From Streptomyces xanthochromogenes (GTDB lineage Bacteria; Actinomycetota; Actinomycetes; Streptomycetales; Streptomycetaceae), in the NCBI RefSeq assembly GCF_014650455.1, contig NZ_BMUZ01000005.1, positions 124,001 to 188,000 on the forward strand: 64,000 bases of DNA, given 5' to 3'. Shown in pieces: positions 50,107 through 59,019 of the stretch. The notes below the pieces were generated by a model. That model saw only the letters and a program-made list of their open reading frames with translations. It had not been told where the DNA came from and searched no databases. Positions within the stretch are counted from its first letter, which is position 1; the number at the start of each line of letters is the position of its first letter. The position numbers and the translations under genes are program-made.

Positions 50107-51990
50107 TCAGCCGGTGCCGGTCGCCATGAACAGGAACTTCTTCTCGGAGTCCGTCGCCGAGTACGGCTTGCTCAGGAGCTGCGCGCCCAGGTACAGGCGG
50201 CCGTTGCCGTAGAGGATGTCGGCGTACTTCCCCGAGAACGACGTGATCGCGTCGCGGACGGACCGGTCGGCCGGGTTCTCCAGGAGCACCGTCGACTTGA
50301 GGGAGGCGCCGTCGATGCTGACGACCTGGGTGCCCTTGTCGTACGGGGCGTTCTTGTAGGCGATGACGTTGTTGCCGTCCATGCGGAGCGGGAACATCGT
50401 GTAGCCGTCGCCCGCGTCCGCCTTGCCGGGCACGGCCTGGCCGGTGGTCAGGTCGAAGGCGAGGATCTCGTTGGTGCGGCCGAGCGAACCGGAGGAGCCG
50501 CTCACGGCGTTCTCGTGCTCCTCGGTCGGCACGTACAGCTTGCCGCCGCCGGCCACCACCATCGTGCACTTCTCGACGGAGGTGCTGTCGCAGTCGGCCG
50601 AGTACTTGTCGCCGGGAGCCGGGATGCGCGCGAGGAGCTTGCCGGTCTTGTCGTCGACGGAGAAGAAGTCGGAGATGCCGCTGCCGTCGCCCGCGCTCTC
50701 ACCGACGTCGGCGGCGAGCACCAGCGGCTTGGTGGAGACGATGTGGGCGTAGTCGATGCCGGGCATCATCTTGTACGTGGAGATCGGCTGGCCGCTCTTG
50801 GGGTCGAGGGGCTGCACGTTGATGGTGGGCTTGTCGTAGTCGCCGCACTTGCGGACGGCCACGAGCGCGTCCCCGCCGCCGTAGCCGACGTCCTTGCACT
50901 GGTCGGCGGTGGTGGTGGGCTTCCACAGTTCCTTGCCGGTGGTCAGGTCCCAGGCCGCGCCGCCGTCGAGGCCACCGGCCGCGACGGTGCCCGCCCCGAC
51001 GGTGATCTCGTCGAACCTGGTCTTGCGGTCGCCGTTGGCGCCCTTGATGTCGGCCTGCCACAACAGCTTGCCGGTGTTGAGGTCGAGGCCTGCGACCTCG
51101 GTGCAGGAGGCGTACTTGGAGCCGCCGTCCTGGCTCTCGAAGGCGAACGCGGTCTTGCCGTCGGCCGAGGTGTGGGTGCTCGCCTCGCAGACGTTGCCGG
51201 TCAGCGGCAGCTTCCAGAGCTGGGTGCCCTTGGCGGGGTCGTAGCCGACGATCTCCTTGACGCCGGCCTTGACGTACACCTTGTCGGTGAGCCAGGAGCC
51301 GTGCACGGAGGTGAGGTCGGTGACCTTGGGCTGGGGGGTCTGGAAGAGCACCCTGGCGGCGGTGTTGGCGGGTGCCTTCTCCTTGCCGCCGCCCCCGGTC
51401 GCGGAGCCGCCGTCGCCCTTGGCCCCGCCGGTGTCGCCCTGGGCGCTGTTCTTGCCGTCGTCCTTGCCGGAGGCGTACCAGATGCCGCCGCCCACGATCA
51501 GCGCCACCGCGACGACCGCCGCGATGATGATCGTCAGCTGGGTGCTGGGCTTCTTGCCGCCGGGCTGCCCACCGGGGCCGGGCGCACCCGGCACCCCGTA
51601 CTGCGGCTGCATCGGCTGGGTCGGGGGCTGGCCGGGATAGCCGTAACCGGCCTGCGCGGGCTGGCCCGGGTAGCCGTAACCGGCCTGCGCGGGCTGGGTC
51701 GGCGGCTGGCCCGGGTAGCCGTAGCCCGGCTGCGCGGGCGGTGTCTGCGGGTAGCCGTAGCCGGGCTGCTGCGCAGGTGCCTGGGGGTAGCCGTAGGCCG
51801 GGGGGCCGGCCGGCGGCGGGGTGTTCGGGGGGCCCGCCGGGGGCGGCGGGGTGGCGGCGCCGAAGCCGCCTGCGGGGGGCTCCTGGGGTGCTCCGAAGCC
51901 GGGGGCCGGGGGCTCCTTGGGGGCGCCGAAGCCCGGGGGCGTGTCCTCGGGGCGCGGGGGCTGCTGCGGTGGCTGGGGTGGCTGGCTCAT
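50107..51990 (-). CDS. Membrane-anchored PQQ-like beta-propeller protein (paralog 2)
   Basis: 627 residues from ATG 51990 (AGAGG RBS). A cytoplasmic N-terminal region of about 145 residues is Pro/Gly/Tyr/Gln-rich with repeats such as [12 protein letters not shown]. One membrane helix follows (about 152-172, [20 protein letters not shown]), then an extracellular PQQ/BamB-like beta-propeller with blade motifs such as [16 protein letters not shown] and [12 protein letters not shown]. Cys pairs (CEAST/YASC) may form disulfides. It is the second of two tandem paralogs separated by 45 bp. It likely binds cell-wall polymers or proteins; no enzyme residues are visible. Confidence 0.87.
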   Translation of the reverse strand: MSQPPQPPQQPPRPEDTPPGFGAPKEPPAPGFGAPQEPPAGGFGAATPPPPAGPPNTPPPAGPPAYGYPQAPAQQPGYGYPQTPPAQPGYGYPGQPPTQPAQAGYGYPGQPAQAGYGYPGQPPTQPMQPQYGVPGAPGPGGQPGGKKPSTQLTIIIAAVVAVALIVGGGIWYASGKDDGKNSAQGDTGGAKGDGGSATGGGGKEKAPANTAARVLFQTPQPKVTDLTSVHGSWLTDKVYVKAGVKEIVGYDPAKGTQLWKLPLTGNVCEASTHTSADGKTAFAFESQDGGSKYASCTEVAGLDLNTGKLLWQADIKGANGDRKTRFDEITVGAGTVAAGGLDGGAAWDLTTGKELWKPTTTADQCKDVGYGGGDALVAVRKCGDYDKPTINVQPLDPKSGQPISTYKMMPGIDYAHIVSTKPLVLAADVGESAGDGSGISDFFSVDDKTGKLLARIPAPGDKYSADCDSTSVEKCTMVVAGGGKLYVPTEEHENAVSGSSGSLGRTNEILAFDLTTGQAVPGKADAGDGYTMFPLRMDGNNVIAYKNAPYDKGTQVVSIDGASLKSTVLLENPADRSVRDAITSFSGKYADILYGNGRLYLGAQLLSKPYSATDSEKKFLFMATGTG

Positions 51991-52035
51991 GCCGGGGAAC
52001 CTCTGACTGGAAGGCGGGGAAGGGGAGTTGGGGCG

Positions 52036-53865
52036 TTACTTGCCGAAGGACAGGAGTGCGTTGTCCTTCTTGTCGCCCTTGGGGCTGTTCACCCGCCCGT
52101 TGAGGATGAACACGCGTCCGCCCGCCCAGGTGATGCGGGGGCCGAAGAAGTACTCCTCGGTGCCGGCGGCCGCCGAGGGGCTCTGCAGCGTGATCTTAGG
52201 AGTGCCGCCGGCGGTGGGCAGGGTCGCGACCGCGGCCCCTTCCTCGTCGATGCCGGGCTCGATGTAGAGCACGACCTTGCCGTCCTCGACGGCGAGCGGC
52301 TGCGCCATGCGGCCCGTGGGCGCGGCCGCGTGCCACTTCTCCTTGCCCGTGCCGAGGTCGATGGCGACGATGTCGTTGCTGCGGCCCACCCCGAGCTCGC
52401 TGCTGTCCTTGCCCTCGGTGGAGATGTAGAGGGTGTTGGCGTCGGCGGCCGTGCCCGAGCAGTCCTGGAGCTGACGGTCGACGATGCCCAGGCCGCTGCA
52501 GTTCGCGGTCAGTTGGGACTTGGAGTCGACCTGCGAGCGGAGCTTGCCGTCAGCGGTGAAGGTGGAGATGTTCCACGACTTCTTGTCCTTGGTGGCGTAG
52601 ACGACGAGCGGGTCCATCGAGTAGATGCGCTGGATGGACCAGCCCTTCTCGTACTGGAAGTTCCACTTGGTCTTGCCGGTGGCCGGGTCCAGCTCCTGGA
52701 TGAGCTCCGACTGCGGGGCGTCCATGTCGGTGTTGTTGGGGTCGCGGCAGGTGCCGACGGCGATGAGCCGGGGGCCGCCCGCGAACGAGTCGGCGCCGCA
52801 GTTGCCGGTCTTCGGGGTGCCGAAGAGCTGCTTTCCGTCGGCCATGGAGTACGCGCTCGCGTTGCCCATGCGGCCGACGGCCACGGTGTTGCCGCTGATC
52901 GCCATGTCGAAGGTCACCATGGCGTCGAAGAGGTTCTCCTTCTTCACCGTGACCTTCCAGCCGGCCTTGGCCGCCGCCAGGTCGACCATCTGGACCTGGT
53001 TGCACTTGGCGTCCTTGTCGTTGTTCTCCAGGACGCCGAAGGCGATCTTTCCGTCCGACGTGGTGTCGTGCGGCGCGCCGCAGATGGGGGTGTCCAGGGG
53101 CACCTTCCACTTCTGCTTCCCGTCGGCGGCGCCGTAGCCGACGACCTCCTTGTACATGGCCTTCACGACGACGTCGCCGAGGCGCCAGGGGCCGTACTGC
53201 TCGGCGCCGTTCTGGGTCAGCGCCGTCTCGTTCTCGAGCAGCCACACCGGCGCCTCGCCGGGTTTGATCCCGCTGTTGATCCCGCCGTCGGACCCGGCGC
53301 GGCCGGTGCCCTTGCCGTCGCCCTCGTCGACGGACGGGGAGCCGGAGGGGGCCGCGCCGTGGCTCTTGTCGGCGACGGGCTTCTTGTCGCCGCCGCCGCT
53401 CGTCGCCAGGTACACGCCGCCGCCGACGACCAGGAGGCCGGCGACCGCCGCGGCCACGATCAGGGCGGGCCTGCCCTTGAACGGGTTCTTGCCGCCACCG
53501 CCCTGCGGCGGCATCGGGGCACCGGGGTACTGCGGCTGACCGGGGTAGCCGTAACCGCCCTGCTGCGTCTGCGCGTACGGGTTGGGCTGCGTCGGGGGCT
53601 GGCCCGGGTAGCCGTAGCCGCCCTGCTGGGGCGGGGCCGCCGGGTAGCCGTAGCCCGGCTGCTGCCCGGGAGCCTGCGGGTAGCCGTAGCCGGGCTGCCC
53701 GGCCGGCGGGGCCGGGGGCATCTGCGGCGGCTGGGCCGGCGGAGCGGCCGGCATCTGCGGCGGCGTGGCCGGCGGACCCGGCGGCTGCGCGGGCGGTCCC
53801 TGGGGCTTGTCCTGCGGTGCTCCGAAGCCACCCTGCGGTGGCTGCGAACTGGGCGGCTGCGTCAC
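52036..53865 (-). CDS. Membrane-anchored PQQ-like beta-propeller protein (paralog 1)
   Basis: 609 residues from GTG 53865 (GGGGG 9 nt upstream). The architecture matches its downstream neighbour: a Pro/Gly/Gln/Tyr-rich N-terminus ([20 protein letters not shown]), one helix (about 132-152, LIVAAAVAGLLVVGGGVYLA), and an extracellular beta-propeller with blades like IDLGTGKEKWHAAAP and LDPATGKTKWNFQYE. Sequence between the paralogs is diverged, so the duplication is old. The two genes form an operon. This architecture often accompanies Ser/Thr kinase networks in Streptomyces, but no kinase is adjacent here. Confidence 0.87.
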   Translation of the reverse strand: MTQPPSSQPPQGGFGAPQDKPQGPPAQPPGPPATPPQMPAAPPAQPPQMPPAPPAGQPGYGYPQAPGQQPGYGYPAAPPQQGGYGYPGQPPTQPNPYAQTQQGGYGYPGQPQYPGAPMPPQGGGGKNPFKGRPALIVAAAVAGLLVVGGGVYLATSGGGDKKPVADKSHGAAPSGSPSVDEGDGKGTGRAGSDGGINSGIKPGEAPVWLLENETALTQNGAEQYGPWRLGDVVVKAMYKEVVGYGAADGKQKWKVPLDTPICGAPHDTTSDGKIAFGVLENNDKDAKCNQVQMVDLAAAKAGWKVTVKKENLFDAMVTFDMAISGNTVAVGRMGNASAYSMADGKQLFGTPKTGNCGADSFAGGPRLIAVGTCRDPNNTDMDAPQSELIQELDPATGKTKWNFQYEKGWSIQRIYSMDPLVVYATKDKKSWNISTFTADGKLRSQVDSKSQLTANCSGLGIVDRQLQDCSGTAADANTLYISTEGKDSSELGVGRSNDIVAIDLGTGKEKWHAAAPTGRMAQPLAVEDGKVVLYIEPGIDEEGAAVATLPTAGGTPKITLQSPSAAAGTEEYFFGPRITWAGGRVFILNGRVNSPKGDKKDNALLSFGK

Positions 53866-53948
53866 AGCGAGATACCCCCGAATTTGCGTCTTTGCGTCTT
53901 TACGCCAGTCGAACGGAGCTACTTTCTATCACTCGGAGCAGGACGTGC

Positions 53949-53991
53949 TACGGGCCGGTCGCCCCTGTTCCCAAGGGAGGACCGGCCCGTA
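53949..53991. terminator. Terminator between ABC-F and beta-propeller genes
   Basis: A 12-bp perfect stem (TACGGGCCGGTC at 53949-53960, GACCGGCCCGTA at 53980-53991) with a 19-nt loop, downstream of the ABC-F gene. Confidence 0.85.
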
Positions 53992-54059
53992 ATGCCGCCG
54001 TTACTGAGTCCGCACGCCGTCTCTACGCAAGCGCCGCAACACGTCCGCAGGGGCGGGCG

Positions 54060-55865
54060 TCAGGCGTCCTCGGCCAGTTCGAGCCAGCGCATCTCCAACT
54101 CGTCGCGCTCGACGATCAGTTCACGCAGTTCGGCATCCAGTTTCGCCACCTTCCCGAAGTCCGTGGCGTTATCGGCGATTTGCGCGTGCAGATGCGTCTC
54201 GCGCTCATTGATCTTGTTGAGCTGACGCTCGACCTTCTGGAGTTCCTTCTTGGCGGCGCGGGCGTCCTGGGCCGAAACGGCGCTCGTGGGCCGGGCGGCG
54301 GGGGCCGCGGCCGGCGCGGGCGCGGACTCGATCATCCGCTGCCTGCGCTCCAGGTACTCGTCGATGCCGCGCGGCAGCATCCGCAGCGCGGCGTCGCCGA
54401 GCAGCGCCCAGACGTGGTCGGTGGTGCGCTCGATGAAGAACCGGTCGTGGGAGATGACGACCATGGAGCCGGGCCAGCCGTCGAGGAGGTCCTCCAGCTG
54501 CGTCAGCGTCTCGATGTCGAGGTCGTTGGTGGGCTCGTCGAGGAAGAGCACGTTGGGCTCGTCCATGAGGAGCCGCAGCAGCTGGAGCCGCCTGCGCTCA
54601 CCGCCGGAGAGGTCGCCGACCGGCGTCCACTGCTTCTCCTTCGAGAAGCCGAACTGCTCGCAGAGCTGACCGGCCGTCATCTCGCGGCCCTTGCCGAGGT
54701 CGACGCGGTCCCGGATCTGCTGGACGGCCTCCAACACCCGCAGCGCGGGCGGGAGTTCGGCCACGTCCTGGGAGAGGTAGGCGAGCCTGACGGTCTTGCC
54801 GACGACGACCTTGCCCGCGGCCGGCTGCGCCTCGCCCGCGGTGCGCCAGGCCTCGGTGAGCGCGCGGAGCAGCGAGGTCTTGCCCGCGCCGTTCACCCCG
54901 ACCAGGCCGATGCGGTCGCCCGGGCCGAGCTGCCAGGTGAGGTGCTTGAGCAGCAGCTTCTCACCGGCCTGTACGGTCACGTCCTCCAGGTCGAAGACGG
55001 TCTTGCCGAGCCGGGCGTTGGCGAACTTCATCAGCTCGCTGGTGTCGCGCGGCGGCGGCACGTCGGCGATGAGCTCGTTGGCCGCCTCGATGCGGTAGCG
55101 CGGCTTGGAGGTACGGGCCGGGGCACCGCGGCGCAGCCAGGCCAGCTCCTTGCGCATCAGGTTCTGCCGCTTGACCTCTTCCGTGGCGGCGATGCGCTCG
55201 CGCTCGGCGCGGGCGAAGACGTAGTCGGAGTAGCCGCCCTCGTACTCGAAGACCGAGCCGCGCTGGACGTCCCACATCCGGGTGCAGACCTGGTCGAGGA
55301 ACCAGCGGTCGTGGGTGACGCAGACGAGTGCGGAGCGCCGGGCCTGGAGGTGTCGGGCGAGCCAGCTGATCCCCTCGACATCGAGGTGGTTGGTCGGCTC
55401 GTCGAGCACGATCAGGTCGGGCTCGCCGATGAGCAGCTTGGCGAGCGCGATGCGGCGGCGCTCGCCGCCGGACAGCGGCGCGATGACGGTGTCCAGGCCC
55501 TGCGCGAACCCGGGCAGGTCGAGCCCGCCGAACAGGCCGGTGAGCACATCGCGGATCTTGGCGTTGCCGGCCCACTCGTGGTCGGCGAGGTCGCCGATGA
55601 CCTCGTGCCGCACGGTGGCCTGCGGGTCGAGCGAGTCGTGCTGGGTGAGCACGCCGAGCCGCAGCCCGCCCACGTGGGTGACGCGGCCGGTGTCCGGCTC
55701 CTCCAGCTGCGCGAGCATCCGGATGAGGGTGGTCTTGCCGTCGCCGTTGCGCCCGACGACACCGATCCGGTCCCCTTCGGAGACGCCGAGGGAGACTCCG
55801 TCGAGCAGGGCACGGGTCCCGTACACCTTGCTGACTGCCTCGACATTGACCAGGTTGACGGCCAT
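54060..55865 (-). CDS. ABC-F family ATPase (Uup/EttA-like)
   Basis: 601 residues from ATG 55865 (AGGAG 4 nt upstream). Two ABC cassettes are joined by a linker with no membrane helices. Walker A sequences are GRNGDGKTT (near residue 38) and GVNGAGKTS (near 340); signatures PLSGGERRRIALAKL and DLSGGERRRLQLLRL; Walker B LDEPTNHLD and LDEPTNDLD. The C-terminal 80 residues are a coiled coil (AAKKELQKVERQLNKINERE) as in Uup. ABC-F proteins act on the ribosome, either in translation quality control or antibiotic protection; the Uup-like tail favours a housekeeping role. Confidence 0.95.
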   Translation of the reverse strand: MAVNLVNVEAVSKVYGTRALLDGVSLGVSEGDRIGVVGRNGDGKTTLIRMLAQLEEPDTGRVTHVGGLRLGVLTQHDSLDPQATVRHEVIGDLADHEWAGNAKIRDVLTGLFGGLDLPGFAQGLDTVIAPLSGGERRRIALAKLLIGEPDLIVLDEPTNHLDVEGISWLARHLQARRSALVCVTHDRWFLDQVCTRMWDVQRGSVFEYEGGYSDYVFARAERERIAATEEVKRQNLMRKELAWLRRGAPARTSKPRYRIEAANELIADVPPPRDTSELMKFANARLGKTVFDLEDVTVQAGEKLLLKHLTWQLGPGDRIGLVGVNGAGKTSLLRALTEAWRTAGEAQPAAGKVVVGKTVRLAYLSQDVAELPPALRVLEAVQQIRDRVDLGKGREMTAGQLCEQFGFSKEKQWTPVGDLSGGERRRLQLLRLLMDEPNVLFLDEPTNDLDIETLTQLEDLLDGWPGSMVVISHDRFFIERTTDHVWALLGDAALRMLPRGIDEYLERRQRMIESAPAPAAAPAARPTSAVSAQDARAAKKELQKVERQLNKINERETHLHAQIADNATDFGKVAKLDAELRELIVERDELEMRWLELAEDA

Positions 55866-56062
55866 TTCACTCCTGAGCAGGGGGATGGATCGTCGTCCAG
55901 AGTAGTCGCCGCGCGGGGGTGGGCGGCCTGCGGTGGGCGATCAAGGGATCGCGCCCGGGCGGGCGCCGGGATATTGGAGGTGCGCATCCGGGGATCAGGG
56001 GCTTTGATACGAAATCCTGCGAGGCGGCGCGCGAGGGATGCCGCCGGGTTCCGCGCAGCACG

Positions 56063-56102
56063 AGAAGCAGCACGTAGAGCAGCACGTAGAGCAGCACCGT
56101 AA
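56063..56102. repeat. 12-bp direct repeats upstream of lipoprotein gene
   Basis: AGCAGCACGTAG occurs twice in tandem (from about 56065 and 56077), with a third copy reading AGCAGCACCGTAAG from about 56089. It is followed by AAAAAAA at about 56133. The region lies 50-90 bp before the lipoprotein start. Confidence 0.7.
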
Positions 56103-56152
56103 GCAGTGCCGGACAGCACGCGCAGCGGTGCGGAAAAAAAGGGGCGGGGCTC

Positions 56153-56785
56153 ATGAAGCGGAATGTGATGCGGGGCGCGGCGACGGCGGCGCTGGCAGCG
56201 GCGGTCCTGACGGGGTGCGGCGAGGAGGAGAAGGCGAAGCCTGCCGCCGCGCCGGGGGCGTCGAGCCCGGCGCGGCCGTCCACGGCGGCGGGCGGGAGCG
56301 TGGGGGCGGCGGGCTCGGCCTGCGCCCTGCCCGCGTCGTTCGACCTGGTGGCGAAGTGGAAGCCGAAGGCGGTGGCGGCCGAGCCGGCCGACTCCCCGCT
56401 CGCGGGCCTCGCCCAGCAGGGCCCGTTCAGGATGGCCTGCGAGATCGACGCGAAGCCCGCGGGGAACATCGGCTTCCTGCGGGCGTGGACCGGTACCGCC
56501 GCCTCGGGCACGCCCCGCGCGGCCCTTGAGTCCTTCGTCGGCGCCGACAGGACGGCGAGCAGGGCGACGTACAAGGAGACCAGGGCGGGTTCGCTGCCCG
56601 CGGCGGAGGTCGTCTACGAGACGTACAGCAAGCTGATGGACGAGTCGAAGCAGGAACACGCCCTGGCGGTCGTCACCCCCAAGGGGACGCTGGTGCTGCA
56701 CCTGGGCGGCCTGGACACGCAGGAACACCGGGCGATGCTCCCGGCGTACGAGCTGGCCAAGGGGAGCATGCGGCTCGTGTCGTAG
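56153..56785 (+). CDS. Secreted lipoprotein of unknown function
   Basis: 210 residues from ATG 56153 (GGGGCGGGG upstream). The lipoprotein signal has lipobox LTGC (Cys near residue 22) followed by a charged/Ala-rich linker. The mature domain (about residues 57-210) starts CALPASFDLVAKWKPKAV and contains AGSLPAAEVVYETYSKLMDE and AVVTPKGTLVLHLGGLD. It resembles the general pattern of Streptomyces lipoproteins with an alpha/beta sensor-like domain; no named family is recognised. It is divergent from the ABC-F gene. Confidence 0.82.
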   Translation: MKRNVMRGAATAALAAAVLTGCGEEEKAKPAAAPGASSPARPSTAAGGSVGAAGSACALPASFDLVAKWKPKAVAAEPADSPLAGLAQQGPFRMACEIDAKPAGNIGFLRAWTGTAASGTPRAALESFVGADRTASRATYKETRAGSLPAAEVVYETYSKLMDESKQEHALAVVTPKGTLVLHLGGLDTQEHRAMLPAYELAKGSMRLVS

Positions 56786-56880
56786 GGGCGTACCTCCGCC
56801 CGGGCGGACCGCTGTCGAGCACGTCACCCCACCGTCGCCCTTCCTCGTGACGAGCCCGGACGGCGGCGGCGAGCTCCGGC

Positions 56881-57783
56881 TCAGTCCGTCAGCACCGTCG
56901 CCCCCGGGGCCGGGGACGTGGTGGCGCGGGCGGCGCGGCAGGTGCCGGAGGCCGTGAGGGCGGCGGCCACCTGGTGGGCCGCTTCGGCGTCCGCGCACAG
57001 GAAGGCCGTGGTCGGGCCCGAGCCCGAGACCAGGGCGGCGAGCGCGCCCGCCGCCGTGCCCGCCGCGAGGGTCTCCGCGAGCGAGGGGCGCAGGGAGAGC
57101 GCGGCGGCCTGGAGGTCGTTGGTGAGGGTGGCCGCGAGCGCCTTCGCGTCGCCGGTGCGCAGCGCGTCGAGCAGGGCCGGTGCGGCGGCGGGTTCGGGGG
57201 CGTCCGGGGTGAGGCGGTCGAACTCGCGGTAGACGGCCGGGGTGGAGAGCCCGCCGTCGGCGACCGCGAACACCCAGTGGAAGGTGCCGCCGACCTCCAG
57301 CGGGGTGAGCTTCTCGCCGCGTCCGGTGCCGAGCGCCGCGCCGCCGACCAGGCTGAAGGGGACGTCGCTGCCCAACTCGGCGCAGATGTCGAGGAGTTGG
57401 ACCTGGCTCGCGCCCGTGCCCCACAGGGCGTCGCAGGCCAGGAGCGCGCCCGCGGCATCGGCGCTGCCACCGGCCATGCCGCCCGCGACGGGGATGTCCT
57501 TGTCGATGTGGATGTGCACGCGCGGCTCGATGCCGTGGCGGGCGGCCAGGAGTTCGGCGGCGCGGGCGGCCAGGTTCGTACGGTCCAGGGGGACCTGGGC
57601 GGCGTCCGGGCCGGTGCAGGTGATGCGGAGGTCGTCCGCGGGGGTGACCGTGACGGTGTCGTGGAGGGCGACCGCGAGGAAGACGTTGGCGAGGTCGTGG
57701 AAACCGTCCGGGCGGGCGGGGCCCACGCTCAGCTGGGTGTTGACCTTGGCGGGGACGCGGACGGTGACGGTGCGGGGGGTCAC
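56881..57783 (-). CDS. ispE: 4-diphosphocytidyl-2-C-methyl-D-erythritol kinase
   Basis: 300 residues from GTG 57783 (AAGGAG 10 nt upstream). It phosphorylates CDP-methylerythritol in the MEP isoprenoid pathway. The GHMP kinase motifs are VPAKVNTQLSVGPARPDGFH (near residue 9), the ATP loop PVAGGMAGGSADAAGAL (near 95) and the C-terminal SGSGPTTAFLC. Length is normal. The rsmA gene is 372 bp upstream on the same strand, separated by repeat-rich DNA. Confidence 0.97.
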   Translation of the reverse strand: MTPRTVTVRVPAKVNTQLSVGPARPDGFHDLANVFLAVALHDTVTVTPADDLRITCTGPDAAQVPLDRTNLAARAAELLAARHGIEPRVHIHIDKDIPVAGGMAGGSADAAGALLACDALWGTGASQVQLLDICAELGSDVPFSLVGGAALGTGRGEKLTPLEVGGTFHWVFAVADGGLSTPAVYREFDRLTPDAPEPAAAPALLDALRTGDAKALAATLTNDLQAAALSLRPSLAETLAAGTAAGALAALVSGSGPTTAFLCADAEAAHQVAAALTASGTCRAARATTSPAPGATVLTD

Positions 57784-58155
57784 GGGGGGCGGGCTCCTTC
57801 GGCTGGGGCACCCTCATTTTCCCCCACCCCGCCCCTTCCCGAGACCCTCCGGGGGTTGAAAGGACCCTGGGGGCTCCTCCCCCGGACCCCCGCTCGCGCC
57901 TGAGGGGGGCTCGTCCTCAAACGCCGAACAGGCTGAGGACGCCCTGGCCCGGTACCGCTCAGGGGCGCGGGGAACTGCGCGAGAAGCGAGCACGGTCCGC
58001 GGACGAACCCGAACCCAGCATCTCCTCACCCACCCCCGGCGGGTTGCGGGAAGGGGCGGGGCGGGGCCAAAACCCGGGGCCCCGGGGCAGAGCCACAGCG
58101 CACACACGGCCCGCACCCGAAAGCGCACCCCACCACCCGGCACCCCCCGGAGGGA
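57784..58155. other. 372-bp intergenic region with repeats between rsmA and ispE
   Basis: No gene is seen. It contains GC-rich hairpins, a GAGGGGGGCTCGTCCTCAAA stretch (about 57901) of the kind common in Streptomyces 3' spacers, the dispersed repeat core (57961-57982), and a CGGGGCCCCGGGG palindrome near 58075 that may terminate transcription from rsmA. Confidence 0.65.
57961..58001. repeat. Dispersed element, 58-kb copy
   Basis: AGGGGCGCGGGGAACTGCGCG at 57961, then AGAAGCGAGCACGGTCCGCGG: identical in sequence and order to units of the 43.4-kb tandem repeat, without the CCGAGGACGGGG extension. Confidence 0.85.
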
Positions 58156-59019
58156 TCAGCCCGGCCGGTGCTCCGCGATCGCGGCGAACTCCTCCACCGT
58201 CAGCGCCTCGCCCCGCGCCTGGGGCGAGACCCCGGCCGCGACCAGGGCCGCCTCGGCCGCCGCGGGCGAGCCCGCCCAGCCGGACAGGGCCGCGCGGAGC
58301 GTCTTGCGGCGCTGGGCGAACGCGGCGTCGACCACCGCGAACACCTCCGCCTTGGCGGCGGTCGTCACCACGGGGGCCGAGCGGCGGACCAGCGAGACGA
58401 GCCCGGAGTCGACGTTCGGCGCGGGCCAGAACACGTTCCGCCCGATCGACCCGGCGCGCTTGACGTCGGCGTACCAGTTCGCCTTGACCGACGGCACCCC
58501 GTACACCTTGTTGCCCGGCTTCGCCGCGAGCCGGTCGGCGACCTCCGCCTGGACCATGACCAAGGTGCGCTCGATGCTCGGGAAGCGGTCCAGCATGTGG
58601 AGGAGTACCGGGACCGCCACGTTGTAGGGCAGGTTCGCGACCAGGGCGGTGGGAGCCGGGCCCGGCAGTTCCTTGACGAGCATCGCGTCGGAGTGGACCA
58701 GCGCGAAGCGGTCGGCCCGCGCGGGCATCCGCGCCTGGATCGTGGCGGGCAGCGCCGCCGCGAGCACGTCGTCGATCTCGACCGCCACCACCCGGTCCGC
58801 CGCCTCCAGGAGCGCCAGGGTCAGCGAGCCGAGACCCGGCCCCACCTCGACCGCGACGTCGTCGGGGCGGACCTCGGCGGTCCGCACGATCCGGCGGACC
58901 GTGTTGGCGTCGATGACGAAGTTCTGGCCGCGCTGCTTGGTGGGGCGTACGCCAAGCGCTGCGGCCAGTTCGCGGACATCGGCGGGGGTAAGGAGTGCGT
59001 CGGGCTCAGTGGTGCTCAC
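58156..59019 (-). CDS. rsmA: 16S rRNA (adenine1518/1519-N6) dimethyltransferase
   Basis: 287 residues from GTG 59019, overlapping the rpfB stop (GTGA). It dimethylates two adjacent adenines of the 3' hairpin of 16S rRNA. SAM motifs: [16 protein letters not shown] (near residue 57), VAVEIDD and the catalytic NLPYN (motif IV, near 130). [18 protein letters not shown] at the start is typical of KsgA. Cotranslation with rpfB and proximity to tatD is the usual actinobacterial order. Confidence 0.97.
   Translation of the reverse strand: MSTTEPDALLTPADVRELAAALGVRPTKQRGQNFVIDANTVRRIVRTAEVRPDDVAVEVGPGLGSLTLALLEAADRVVAVEIDDVLAAALPATIQARMPARADRFALVHSDAMLVKELPGPAPTALVANLPYNVAVPVLLHMLDRFPSIERTLVMVQAEVADRLAAKPGNKVYGVPSVKANWYADVKRAGSIGRNVFWPAPNVDSGLVSLVRRSAPVVTTAAKAEVFAVVDAAFAQRRKTLRAALSGWAGSPAAAEAALVAAGVSPQARGEALTVEEFAAIAEHRPG

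Noticed and set aside
49147..54225. 1692-residue open frame on the plus strand
   Set aside because: Antisense to the LuxR, beta-propeller and ABC-F genes; composition is low-complexity His/Arg/Gly/Val and no domain is recognisable.
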